Part shown: piece after piece, positions 1 through 6,541 of the stretch
How the letters are laid out: each line of letters begins with the position of its first letter
Numbering within the stretch: position 1 is the stretch's first letter
Source of the DNA: Thiohalocapsa sp.
Lineage (GTDB): Bacteria > Pseudomonadota > Gammaproteobacteria > Chromatiales > Chromatiaceae
Direction of reading: 5' to 3'
DNA: 6,975 bases
NCBI RefSeq assembly: GCF_019695415.1
Contig: NZ_JAIFKJ010000114.1
Span: forward strand, 1 to 6,975
The notes under the pieces: model-generated
Told to the model about the DNA's origin: nothing
Database searches by the model: none
The model's input: the letters and a program-made list of their open reading frames with translations, nothing else
Position numbers and translations under genes: made by a program

Positions 1-1
1 G

Positions 2-427
2 TTCTACAACCTGATCCCGAGCCTGACGGCGCGGGAAAACGTGGCCGTGGTGACGGAGATCGCCCGCGACCCCATGCCGCCGGCGGAGGCCCTGACGCTG
101 GTGGGCCTCGGGGCGCGGCTGGACCATTTCCCGGCCCAGCTCTCCGGCGGCGAGCAGCAGCGGGTCGCCATCGCCCGGGCTGTCGCTAAGCGCCCCGACG
201 TGCTGCTGTGCGACGAGCCCACGGGGGCGCTCGATTCCACCACCGGCATCGTGGTGCTGGAGGTGCTGGAGCGGGTGAACCACGAGCTCGGCACCACCAC
301 CGCCGTCATCACCCACAATGCCGGCATTGCCGGTATGGCGGACCGGGTCATCACGCTGGCCGACGGGCGCATCGCCGAGGTCCAGGTGAACGCAACCCGC
401 GTCGCGCCGCGAGAGCTCAGCTGGTGA
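2..427 (+). CDS. ABC transporter ATP-binding protein, 3' part (LolD/MacB/DevA type)
   Basis: This is the C-terminal 141 residues of an ABC ATPase; the 5' end, with the Walker A loop, lies before the window. The reading opens in the Q-loop region (FYNLIPSLTARENV, typical of the LolD/MacB export subfamily). It then has the signature motif LSGGEQQR (residues 47-54 of the visible part), Walker B ending in CDEPTGALD (catalytic Glu at visible residue 72) and the H-loop ITHN (His 105). All nucleotide-binding elements that should lie in this half are intact, so the visible part looks functional. It would act as a dimer on the cytoplasmic face and power the permease encoded directly downstream. Its stop TGA (425-427) overlaps a possible GTG start of the permease, which indicates translational coupling. 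The subfamily is clear; the substrate cannot be read from this subunit. Confidence 0.95.
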   Translation, partial: FYNLIPSLTARENVAVVTEIARDPMPPAEALTLVGLGARLDHFPAQLSGGEQQRVAIARAVAKRPDVLLCDEPTGALDSTTGIVVLEVLERVNHELGTTTAVITHNAGIAGMADRVITLADGRIAEVQVNATRVAPRELSW

Positions 428-432
428 CACCC

Positions 433-2808
433 ATGCGTGCGCTGGATCGCAAGCTCGTCCGGGAGCTCTGGGGCATGCGCCTGCAGGCACTGGCCATCGC
501 CCTGGTGATCGTGAGCGGCGTGGGCATCTTCATCATGTCCTTCAGCACGGTGGATTCGCTGGATGAGACCCGCGCGCGCTACTACCGCGAGCAGCGCTTC
601 GCCGACGTCTTCGCACCCCTGAAACGCGCGCCGGAGGCCCTGTCCCGCCGCGTGCAGGCCATACCTGGCGTGGACCGGGTGCAGACCCGGGTCGTAGCCT
701 TCGTGAGCCTGGACATCGCAGGCTTCCCGGAGCCCGTGAGCGCGCACCTGGTGTCCTTGCCGGACCACGGACCTGCCGCCGGCGCCGGCCTGCTGAACCG
801 CGTGCACCTGCACAGCGGCCGGCTGCCGGAGCCGGTGCGCAACGACGAGGTGCTCATCTCCGTTGAGCTGGCGGGCGCACACGGCCTCGCGGAGGGCGAC
901 ACGCTGCGTGCCACCATCAACGGCCGCCGCGAGCGCCTCACCATTGTCGGTCTGGCGCGCTCACCGGAGTACATCTACCAGATCGCGCCCGGGGCGATGT
1001 TCCCGGATCCGACCCGTTACGGCATCCTGTGGATGGGCCGCGAGGCTCTCGGCATCGCCTTGGACATGGATGGCGCCTTTAACGACCTCACCCTGACGCT
1101 CACCCGGGGCGCGAGCGCCGAGGACGTCATCGACCGGCTGGACGCCCTGCTCGCCCCCTACGGCGGCACCGGCGCCTATGCACGGGAAGACCAGCTCTCC
1201 CACCGCTTCCTCACTGAAGAGCTGAAGCAGCAGCGCACCATCGCGACGGTGTTCCCTGTGATCTTCTTCGGCGTGGCGGCTTTCCTGCTCAACGTCGTCG
1301 CGAGCCGGCTCATCGGCCTGCAGCGCGAGCAGATCGGCACCCTCAAGGCCTTCGGCTACTCGAGCGCCGCCGTGGGCCTGCACTTCGCCAAACTGATGCT
1401 CAGCATCGTGCTGCTGGGCATCGTGGGCGGCATCGGGCTCGGCATCCTGCTCGGGCGCGGCTTGAGCCACATTTACATGAGCTTCTACAGCCTGCCCTAC
1501 ATGGACTTTGTGCTGCACCCACGGGTGGTGGCCGCAGCAGCGGCGGTGAGCATCGGCGTAGCGCTGCTCGGCACCCTGTATGCGGTGCGCGCGGCGGCCC
1601 GGCTGCCGCCGGCGCAGGCCATGCGCCCGGCGCCGCCGCCGGTGTACCGGGCCACCGTCGTCGAGCGGTTGGGCTTGCAGCGTTGGTTTACGCAGCCCAC
1701 ACGCATGATCCTGCGCCACATCGAGCGGCGGCCGCTCAAGTCCCTGCTCACCACCCTCGGCATCGCCATGGCCTGCGGCATCATGATGATCGGCGGCTTC
1801 CAGCGCGGGGCCATCGATCACATGGTGGGCGTACAGTTTGGCCTGAGCCAGCGTGCGGACCTCACCGCCACCTTCACCGATCCCACCTCCGGGCACGCGC
1901 TCTACTCCCTGCGCAGCCTGCACGGCGTCGAGCACGCGGAGGGCTTCCGCAGCGTGCCGGTGCGTCTCAGGTTCGGCCACCGCAGCTATCGGACGACCCT
2001 GGACGGCGTGGAGCCGAATGGGCGACTGCTGCGGCTGCTGGACACAAGGCTCGCGCCCATCCAGCTCCCGCCCGAGGGCGTGGTGCTGAGCGACTATCTG
2101 GCCGGATTGCTCGGCGTAGGTCCAGGAGACCACCTGCGGGTGGAAGTGCTGGAGGGCGAGCGTCGCGTCCTGGAGCTTCCCGTCGCCGCCACAGCACAGC
2201 AGTACTTGGGCGTCGGCGCCTACATGCGCCGCGATGCCCTGAACCGCTTGCTGCGCGAGGGCGATGCCCTCTCTGGTGTGCATCTCGCCGTGGACGCGCG
2301 CGAGCGACGCCGTGTCTATGCCCTGCTCAAGGACATGCCGCGCATTGCCGGCATCGTCGAGCAGGCGGCCGCCATCCGGGCCTTCTACGACACCCTGGCC
2401 CAGAGCGTGCTCTTCTTCACCCTGGTGGCGACCCTGCTCGGTGCGACCATCGCCTTCGGTGTTGTCTACAACAGCATGCGTATTGCACTCTCGGAGCGAA
2501 ACCGGGAGCTCGCGAGCCTGCGGGTGCTCGGCTTCGAGCGCGGCGAGGTCGCCTACATTCTGCTCGGTGAGCTGGCGCTGCTGACCCTGGCCGCAATCCC
2601 GCTCGGGCTCGCCATCGGCTATGGGCTCTGCGCCTATCTGTCCTATGCCTTCCAGAGCGACCTGTACCGCATTGCGCTGGTGCTGGAGCGCGATGTCTAC
2701 GCGCTGGCAGCGCTGGTGGTCATCATCTCGGCCCTGGTCTCCGGCGGGCTGCTTTGGCGCAGCCTGGGGCGGCTGGATATGGTAGCCGTGCTCAAAAGCA
2801 AGGAGTGA
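433..2808 (+). CDS. ABC transporter permease, FtsX/MacB type, 8 TM
   Basis: This 791-residue inner-membrane permease is built from two FtsX-like halves. Hydrophobic segments lie at about residues 17-37, 270-290, 321-343, 365-387, 438-457, 659-681, 714-738 and 755-780. TM1-TM2 and TM5-TM6 are separated by large periplasmic MacB-type core domains of about 230 and 200 residues; the first contains GRLPEPVRNDEVLIS. The halves share a repeated motif just after the second TM of each: EQIGTLKAFGY (299-309) and RELASLRVLGF (691-701), the usual coupling-helix region that touches the ATPase. There is no fused ATPase domain; that subunit is the upstream gene. ATG 433 gives the natural N-terminus (MRALDRKLVREL). 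GTG 424 is in frame, overlaps the upstream stop as GTGA and has a GAGAG at 411-415, so the start could be 9 bases earlier. Such permeases usually work by mechanotransmission, driving periplasmic efflux or lipid/lipoprotein transfer. The substrate is unknown. Confidence 0.93.
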   Translation: MRALDRKLVRELWGMRLQALAIALVIVSGVGIFIMSFSTVDSLDETRARYYREQRFADVFAPLKRAPEALSRRVQAIPGVDRVQTRVVAFVSLDIAGFPEPVSAHLVSLPDHGPAAGAGLLNRVHLHSGRLPEPVRNDEVLISVELAGAHGLAEGDTLRATINGRRERLTIVGLARSPEYIYQIAPGAMFPDPTRYGILWMGREALGIALDMDGAFNDLTLTLTRGASAEDVIDRLDALLAPYGGTGAYAREDQLSHRFLTEELKQQRTIATVFPVIFFGVAAFLLNVVASRLIGLQREQIGTLKAFGYSSAAVGLHFAKLMLSIVLLGIVGGIGLGILLGRGLSHIYMSFYSLPYMDFVLHPRVVAAAAAVSIGVALLGTLYAVRAAARLPPAQAMRPAPPPVYRATVVERLGLQRWFTQPTRMILRHIERRPLKSLLTTLGIAMACGIMMIGGFQRGAIDHMVGVQFGLSQRADLTATFTDPTSGHALYSLRSLHGVEHAEGFRSVPVRLRFGHRSYRTTLDGVEPNGRLLRLLDTRLAPIQLPPEGVVLSDYLAGLLGVGPGDHLRVEVLEGERRVLELPVAATAQQYLGVGAYMRRDALNRLLREGDALSGVHLAVDARERRRVYALLKDMPRIAGIVEQAAAIRAFYDTLAQSVLFFTLVATLLGATIAFGVVYNSMRIALSERNRELASLRVLGFERGEVAYILLGELALLTLAAIPLGLAIGYGLCAYLSYAFQSDLYRIALVLERDVYALAALVVIISALVSGGLLWRSLGRLDMVAVLKSKE
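2800..2805 (+). promoter_or_regulatory. Shine-Dalgarno AAGGAG of the adaptor gene
   Basis: A perfect AAGGAG sits 7 bases before ATG 2813, inside the last codons of the permease gene. It fixes the adaptor start and shows that adaptor and permease are translated from one message. Confidence 0.85.
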
Positions 2809-2812
2809 CCCG

Positions 2813-4018
2813 ATGGGCTGGCTGCGACACCCCGGCATCCTCGCCGCGGCACTGCTCGTCACCGGGCTCCTGGTTGGGGGGTGTGGGCCGGGGCGGGGGC
2901 TGGGGGGGTGCGGCCCCGCCGGGCGGGGGTGGCTGACTGGCGCCGGCGACGAGCGCGGTGGCACCCGGGGCAGCGAGCGGGAGGAGATCCGGGCACCGTG
3001 GGCCGGCGTGGCCGGCCGTGTGGACCTGGACGTGGGCGACCCGGTGACCCGTGGGCAGGTGCTGCTCGGCATCACGCCGCTGCAATCCGCAGTGCTCGAC
3101 CCACGCAGCCGCGCCGAGGCCGAGGCCCGCGTCGCCGCCGCCGAAGCGGCACTGGCGTCGACGCGCGAGAACGCCGAAGCGGCGCGCGCCCGCGCCGAAT
3201 ACCGCAAGGCCGAGCTGGCCCGGGTGCAGCCGCTCGCCGACAAGGGCGTGGTCTCCCGCGAAGCCCTGGACCAAGCCCGCATGGAGCACCTGGCGGCCGA
3301 CGCGGCACTGCGCGCGGCTGAGCACGCAGTGAGCGTCGCCCGCTACGAGCTGGAAGCCGCCCGCACGGCGCTTGCCCACTCCAGCGCCGTCATGGAGGGT
3401 GAGCCCGACGAACGGGTGCCGGTGCGCTCCCCCATCGACGGTCGTGTGCTCGCGGTGCAGCGGGAGTGCGAAGGACCCGTCAGCCTGGGGGAGCTGCTGC
3501 TGGTGGTGGGCGACCCACACCGACTGGAGGTGGAGGTGGACCTACTCTCCGCCGACGCCGTGCGGGTGCAGCCCGGCACCCGGGTGCTGTTCGAACAATG
3601 GGGCGGCGAGGCGCCCCTGGAGGGGGTTGTGCGCACCGTGGAGCCCGTGGGCTTCACCAAGGTCTCGGCGCTGGGCGTCGAGGAGCAGCGGGTGCTGGTC
3701 ATCGCCGACTTCACCTCGCCCCCTGAGCGCTGGCAGCGCCTCGGCGACGGCTACCGGGTCGAGGCCCGCTTCGTGCTGTGGCATGCGGACGACGTGCTCC
3801 AGGTGCCGGCCAGCAGCCTGTTCCGCCCAGGCGATCCGGACGCAGACGGCTGGGCCCTGTTCCGGGTCGAGGACGGTCGCGCAAGGCTGCGCCATGTCAA
3901 AGTCGGCCAGCGCACCGGCCTGCGGGCACAGATCACCGCGGGGCTGGAGCCAGGCGACGCCGTCATCGACCATCCGGGCGACGAGCTCGCCGACGGCGTG
4001 CGGGTCTCCGAACGCTGA
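2813..4018 (+). CDS. HlyD/MacA-type periplasmic adaptor of the ABC exporter
   Basis: This is a 401-residue membrane-fusion protein. It has an N-terminal hydrophobic segment (about 9-23), then the first half of a biotinyl-lipoyl-like domain (about 57-90: EEIRAPWAG, then VGDPVTRGQVLL). An Ala/Glu/Arg-rich alpha-helical hairpin follows (about 98-190), with the turn near LADKGVVSREALDQAR. The second lipoyl half begins at VPVRSPIDGRVLAV (202 onward), followed by beta-barrel and membrane-proximal domains to the end. This is the normal order and length for the family. The adaptor should bridge the permease to an outer-membrane channel, which is not encoded here. Its start is 5 bases after the permease stop. 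The oddity is residues 22-53: 15 of 32 are Gly and there is no Val from 22 to 65, although the rest of the protein is Val-rich. The aligned reading LTxAxDERGxTRxSEREE suggests that Val codons have become Gly codons, so this stretch should not be trusted. Confidence 0.9.
   Translation: MGWLRHPGILAAALLVTGLLVGGCGPGRGLGGCGPAGRGWLTGAGDERGGTRGSEREEIRAPWAGVAGRVDLDVGDPVTRGQVLLGITPLQSAVLDPRSRAEAEARVAAAEAALASTRENAEAARARAEYRKAELARVQPLADKGVVSREALDQARMEHLAADAALRAAEHAVSVARYELEAARTALAHSSAVMEGEPDERVPVRSPIDGRVLAVQRECEGPVSLGELLLVVGDPHRLEVEVDLLSADAVRVQPGTRVLFEQWGGEAPLEGVVRTVEPVGFTKVSALGVEEQRVLVIADFTSPPERWQRLGDGYRVEARFVLWHADDVLQVPASSLFRPGDPDADGWALFRVEDGRARLRHVKVGQRTGLRAQITAGLEPGDAVIDHPGDELADGVRVSER
2876..2929 (+). 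repeat. G-run block with G-quadruplex pattern
   Basis: Seven runs of three or more G occur at 2876-2881, 2885-2887, 2890-2893, 2895-2899, 2902-2908, 2921-2923 and 2925-2929. The first five fit the G3+N1-7 quadruplex pattern. A CCCCGCC/GGCGGGG inverted repeat (2914-2920 and 2922-2928, 1-base loop) lies in the same block. It falls within the adaptor coding region, just after the membrane-segment codons. It may be real, or the product of false G calls. Confidence 0.6.
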
Positions 4019-4020
4019 GG

Positions 4021-4037
4021 CGCTGCTGGGGGCAGCG
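4021..4037 (+). terminator. Weak hairpin after the adaptor stop, possible terminator
   Basis: CGCTGC (4021-4026) pairs with GCAGCG (4032-4037) around a 5-base loop, starting 3 bases after the adaptor stop codon. The sequence after it is pyrimidine-rich (CTTCTCCCCT) but is not a proper T-run. The position suits the end of the exporter operon; the strength as an intrinsic terminator is doubtful. Confidence 0.3.
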
Positions 4038-4114
4038 GCTTCTCCCCTACGCTTCTGGTTGCCGAGGTGCATCCCGCACTGCTCAAGGGACCCCGGCCCA
4101 TGTCGGCAATCACG

Positions 4115-4120
4115 TACAAT
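4115..4120 (+). promoter_or_regulatory. Candidate -10 element (TACAAT) before the carbamoyltransferase gene
   Basis: TACAAT is one base from the sigma-70 consensus TATAAT and stands out in a roughly 70% GC gap, 49 bases before the chosen ATG at 4169. No convincing -35 hexamer lies 16-18 bases upstream and there is no extended -10 TG, so an activator or another sigma factor would be needed. Confidence 0.35.
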
Positions 4121-4121
4121 G

Positions 4122-4135
4122 CTGCGGGCCCGCAG
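4122..4135. promoter_or_regulatory. Perfect 14-bp palindrome, operator-like
   Basis: CTGCGGGCCCGCAG is a perfect inverted repeat of 7-bp arms with no spacer. It begins 2 bases after the TACAAT hexamer, so it would cover a transcription start placed 6-8 bases downstream of that element. This fits a repressor operator or a hairpin at the 5' end of the leader. In GC-rich DNA a chance palindrome of this length is uncommon but not excluded. Confidence 0.35.
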
Positions 4136-4168
4136 ACATGCTGTGCTTCGAGAAGGCTGCGCCGCCCG

Positions 4169-6022
4169 ATGCCTGTTCACATCCTCGGCCTCTCCGCCTA
4201 CTACCACGACAGCGCCGCCTGCCTGGTGCGCGACGGGGAGATCCTCGCGGCCGTTCAGCAGGAGCGCTTTTCGCGCATAAAGCACGATGCACGCTTTCCG
4301 GCGGATGCCATCCGCACCTGCCTGGATCTCGGCGGCATCGGCGTCGGTGACCTAGACCACGTGGTCTTCTACGACAAGCCGCTGGTGAAGTTCGAGCGGC
4401 TGCTGGAGACCTATCTCGCCTATGCGCCCCGAGGGCTGCCGTCGTTCCTGAAGGCCATGCCCGTCTGGCTCGGCGAGAAGCTGTTCCTCAAGGACTTACT
4501 GCGCCGGGAGCTGACGGCACTGCCGGGCGCGCCCGCCAAGGACGCGCTGCCGCCGCTCAAATTCGCGAGCCATCACCAGTCCCACGCAGCGTCGGCCTTC
4601 TTTCCCAGCCCCTACGAGCGCGCCGCGGTGCTGTGCATGGACGGCGTCGGCGAGTGGGCGACGACCTCCGTCTGGCTCGGCGAGGGCAATCGGCTCACGC
4701 CGCAGTGGGAGATCCAGTTTCCGCACTCGCTTGGGCTGCTCTACTCCGCGTTCACCTACTACACGGGCTTCAAGGTCAACTCCGGCGAGTACAAGCTGAT
4801 GGGCCTCGCACCCTATGGCGAGCCCAGGTACCAGGACCTGATCCTCGAGCACCTGCTGGCGCTCAAGGACGACGGCACCTTCCGCATGGACATGCGTTAC
4901 TTCAACTACGCGAATGGCCTGACCATGACCAGCCGGGCCTTCGATAAGCTCTTCGGCGGCCCGCCGCGCAAGCCGGAGTCGCCCATCACGCAACGGGAGA
5001 TGGATCTCGCGGCGTCCATCCAGGCGGTCACCGAAGAGGTCGTCCTACGGCTCGGGCGCACCGTGCACCGCGAGCTCGGCGCGGAGCAGCTCTGTCTTGC
5101 CGGCGGCGTGGCCTTGAATTGCGTCGCCAACGGGCGGCTCAAGCGTGAGGGGCCCTTCCGCGACATTTGGGTGCAGCCGGCCGCGGGGGATGCCGGCGGC
5201 GCGCTGGGCGCGGCACTGTCGGTCTGGCATGAGTACCTCGGCCAGCCCCGCAACGGCGCGGAGACAGGGCGGGACCGCATGCGCGGCGCCTACCTCGGCC
5301 AAGCCCACGATAACGCCGAAATCGAGGCCTTTTTGGCCGAGCAGGGCGCGCCTTACCGCCGCCTGGACGACGACACCCTGATGCCCGAGCTCGCCGGGCT
5401 GCTGGACGCGGGCCAGGTCATTGGCTGGTTCCAGGGGCCTATGGAGTTCGGGCCGCGCGCGCTTGGCGGGCGCTCCATCATCGGTGATCCGCGGAACCGC
5501 GAGATGCAGTCGACGATGAACCTGAAGATCAAGTATCGGGAGTCCTTCCGCCCCTTCGCGCCGGCGGTGCTGGCGGAGGAGGTGTCGAGCTGGTTCGAGC
5601 ATCAAGGCCCGAGCCCCTATATGCTGATGGTGGCGCCCGTGGCAGCATCGCGCCGGCTGCCCATGGACCCTGCACAGCACGCCCTGTTCGGCATCGACCA
5701 GCTCAAGGTGCCGCGGTCCAAGGTGCCGGCCATCACCCACGTGGACTATTCTGCGCGCCTGCAGACCGTGCACGCCGAGACCAATCCGCGCTTTCACCGG
5801 CTGATCGCGACCTTCGCCGATCGCACAGGCTGCCCGATGGTCGTCAACACCTCGTTCAACGTCCGCGGCGAGCCCATCGTCGCCACGCCCGCGGACGCCT
5901 ACCGCTGCTTCATGCGCACGGAGATGGACGCGCTGGTGCTGGAGAACTGCCTGCTGCTCAAGCCCGAGCAGCCGGCGGTGGCGCGCGACGATGCCTGGCA
6001 GCAGGAATTCGAGCTGGATTGA
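4169..6022 (+). CDS. O-carbamoyltransferase, NodU/TobZ/SxtI family
   Basis: This is a full-length 617-residue carbamoyltransferase. Family members make carbamoyl-adenylate from carbamoyl phosphate and ATP, then pass the carbamoyl group to a hydroxyl of a sugar or natural product. The N-terminal Kae1-like domain has the metal-binding H-x3-H in HHQSHAASAFF (His135, His139), an Asp 19 residues later (Asp158, in CMDGVGEW), the conserved VNSGEYKLMGLAPYG, the nucleotide-site LAGGVALN (310-317) and GDAGGALGAA with Asp341. The C-terminal domain begins near GWFQGPMEFGPRALGGRS (419-436) and includes NLKIKYRESFRPFAP and VVNTSFNVRGEPIV (558-571). No key motif is missing. ATG 4169 was chosen because MPVHILGLSAYYHDSAA is the usual N-terminus; AGAAGG lies at 4151-4156. 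In-frame ATGs at 4067 and 4100 would add residues not typical of the family and would precede the likely promoter. The acceptor substrate is unknown. Confidence 0.95.
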   Translation: MPVHILGLSAYYHDSAACLVRDGEILAAVQQERFSRIKHDARFPADAIRTCLDLGGIGVGDLDHVVFYDKPLVKFERLLETYLAYAPRGLPSFLKAMPVWLGEKLFLKDLLRRELTALPGAPAKDALPPLKFASHHQSHAASAFFPSPYERAAVLCMDGVGEWATTSVWLGEGNRLTPQWEIQFPHSLGLLYSAFTYYTGFKVNSGEYKLMGLAPYGEPRYQDLILEHLLALKDDGTFRMDMRYFNYANGLTMTSRAFDKLFGGPPRKPESPITQREMDLAASIQAVTEEVVLRLGRTVHRELGAEQLCLAGGVALNCVANGRLKREGPFRDIWVQPAAGDAGGALGAALSVWHEYLGQPRNGAETGRDRMRGAYLGQAHDNAEIEAFLAEQGAPYRRLDDDTLMPELAGLLDAGQVIGWFQGPMEFGPRALGGRSIIGDPRNREMQSTMNLKIKYRESFRPFAPAVLAEEVSSWFEHQGPSPYMLMVAPVAASRRLPMDPAQHALFGIDQLKVPRSKVPAITHVDYSARLQTVHAETNPRFHRLIATFADRTGCPMVVNTSFNVRGEPIVATPADAYRCFMRTEMDALVLENCLLLKPEQPAVARDDAWQQEFELD

Positions 6023-6103
6023 TCCCGGCAAGCGGAGACCGCTCCCAACGCCGTTTCGGATACGTCGCCGATGCAGCTGCAGCACACAGCTTGATCCCCG
6101 CAA
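6019..6103. repeat. Near-identical 13-bp direct repeats bounding the carbamoyltransferase/SxtJ gap
   Basis: TTGATCCCGGCAA (6019-6031) and TTGATCCCCGCAA (6091-6103) differ at one base and are 59 bases apart; a third TTGATC follows at 6105-6110. The first copy contains the carbamoyltransferase stop codon. A 10-bp palindrome, TGCAGCTGCA, lies between them at 6072-6081. No transposon ends are visible, and the function, if any, is unknown. Confidence 0.45.
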
Positions 6104-6113
6104 CTTGATCTCC

Positions 6114-6524
6114 ATGACCGCGCACGATATCCCTCACCTCGACGCCTCCGGCCTGCGCCGCTTCGCGCTCACCACCGCGGCTATTGTCGCCGCGCTGTTC
6201 GGCGTGCTGCTGCCCTGGCTCGGCGGCTTCGGCTGGCCCCGCTGGCCGTGGGGGCTCGCCGCCGTGCTCGTGCTCTGGGGACTGATCCGGCCCACGAGCC
6301 TGCGCCCCGTTTACCGCGGCTGGATGCGATTCGGGCAGCTCGCGAGCCGGATCATGACACCGCTGGTCCTCGGGCTCGTGTTCTTCGGACTCTTCATGCC
6401 CATCGGGATCATCATGCGCCTGCGCGGTCATGACCCCATGCGCCGCAAGCTGGACCCGGCGGCGCAGAGCTACCGCGTGCCGAGCCGGCCCGCACCAAGC
6501 GATTCACTGGACAAACCTTACTGA
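6114..6524 (+). CDS. SxtJ-family small membrane protein
   Basis: This 136-residue protein has three hydrophobic segments, at about 17-39, 44-58 and 80-103. A basic loop (RPTSLRPVYRGWMRFG, 59-74) lies between the second and third. After the last TM comes RLRGHDPMRRKLDPAAQSY, a tail typical of the SxtJ family, which is named from the saxitoxin cluster and has no known biochemical role. The length matches the family (about 130-140 residues). ATG 6114 is 91 bases after the carbamoyltransferase stop, an unusually loose gap for this compact region, and it has no good Shine-Dalgarno. The ORF stays open upstream of the ATG, but that stretch reads as non-coding and includes the direct repeats. Position between a carbamoyltransferase and a DUF5989 gene is the characteristic arrangement, and it supports the call as much as the sequence does. 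A role as membrane anchor or partner of the carbamoyltransferase is inference. Confidence 0.85.
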   Translation: MTAHDIPHLDASGLRRFALTTAAIVAALFGVLLPWLGGFGWPRWPWGLAAVLVLWGLIRPTSLRPVYRGWMRFGQLASRIMTPLVLGLVFFGLFMPIGIIMRLRGHDPMRRKLDPAAQSYRVPSRPAPSDSLDKPY

Positions 6525-6529
6525 CAGAC

Positions 6530-6533
6530 GAGG
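6530..6533 (+). promoter_or_regulatory. Shine-Dalgarno GAGG deciding a GTG start
   Basis: GAGG, within ACGAGGG, ends 8 bases before GTG 6542 and lies between the SxtJ-like stop and the next gene. It supports GTG as the true start of the 50-residue gene. Confidence 0.6.
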
Positions 6534-6541
6534 GTCAACGC

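Noticed and set aside
208..432. Upstream extension of the permease frame to ATG 208
   Set aside because: It overlaps the ATPase gene for more than 200 bases and gives a His/Arg-rich sequence; the real N-terminus is at 433 or 424.
2876..2960. Frameshift in the adaptor gene at the G-runs
   Set aside because: The membrane segment before and the lipoyl domain after are in the same frame, and the partial family pattern within the block is also in that frame, so substitutions explain it better than indels.
961..3282. Very long open frame on the - strand (773 codons) opposite the permease and adaptor
   Set aside because: It runs across the boundary of two well-supported + strand genes and is Arg/His/Gln/Ala-rich low-complexity sequence with no recognisable domain. 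Such antisense frames are expected where the sense strand has high GC3.
4067..4168. Upstream in-frame ATGs (4067, 4100) for the carbamoyltransferase
   Set aside because: They add a Cys/Arg-rich extension not typical of the family and place the start before the likely promoter and palindrome.
6031..6043. AGCGG-AGA-CCGCT hairpin after the carbamoyltransferase stop as a terminator
   Set aside because: The stem is only 5 bp with a 3-base loop and is followed by C and A rather than a T-run, and the module appears to continue downstream.
5045..6115. Long - strand open frame (356 codons) opposite the carbamoyltransferase
   Set aside because: The sense strand carries strongly conserved catalytic motifs here; the antisense product resembles no known fold and is a GC-driven shadow.
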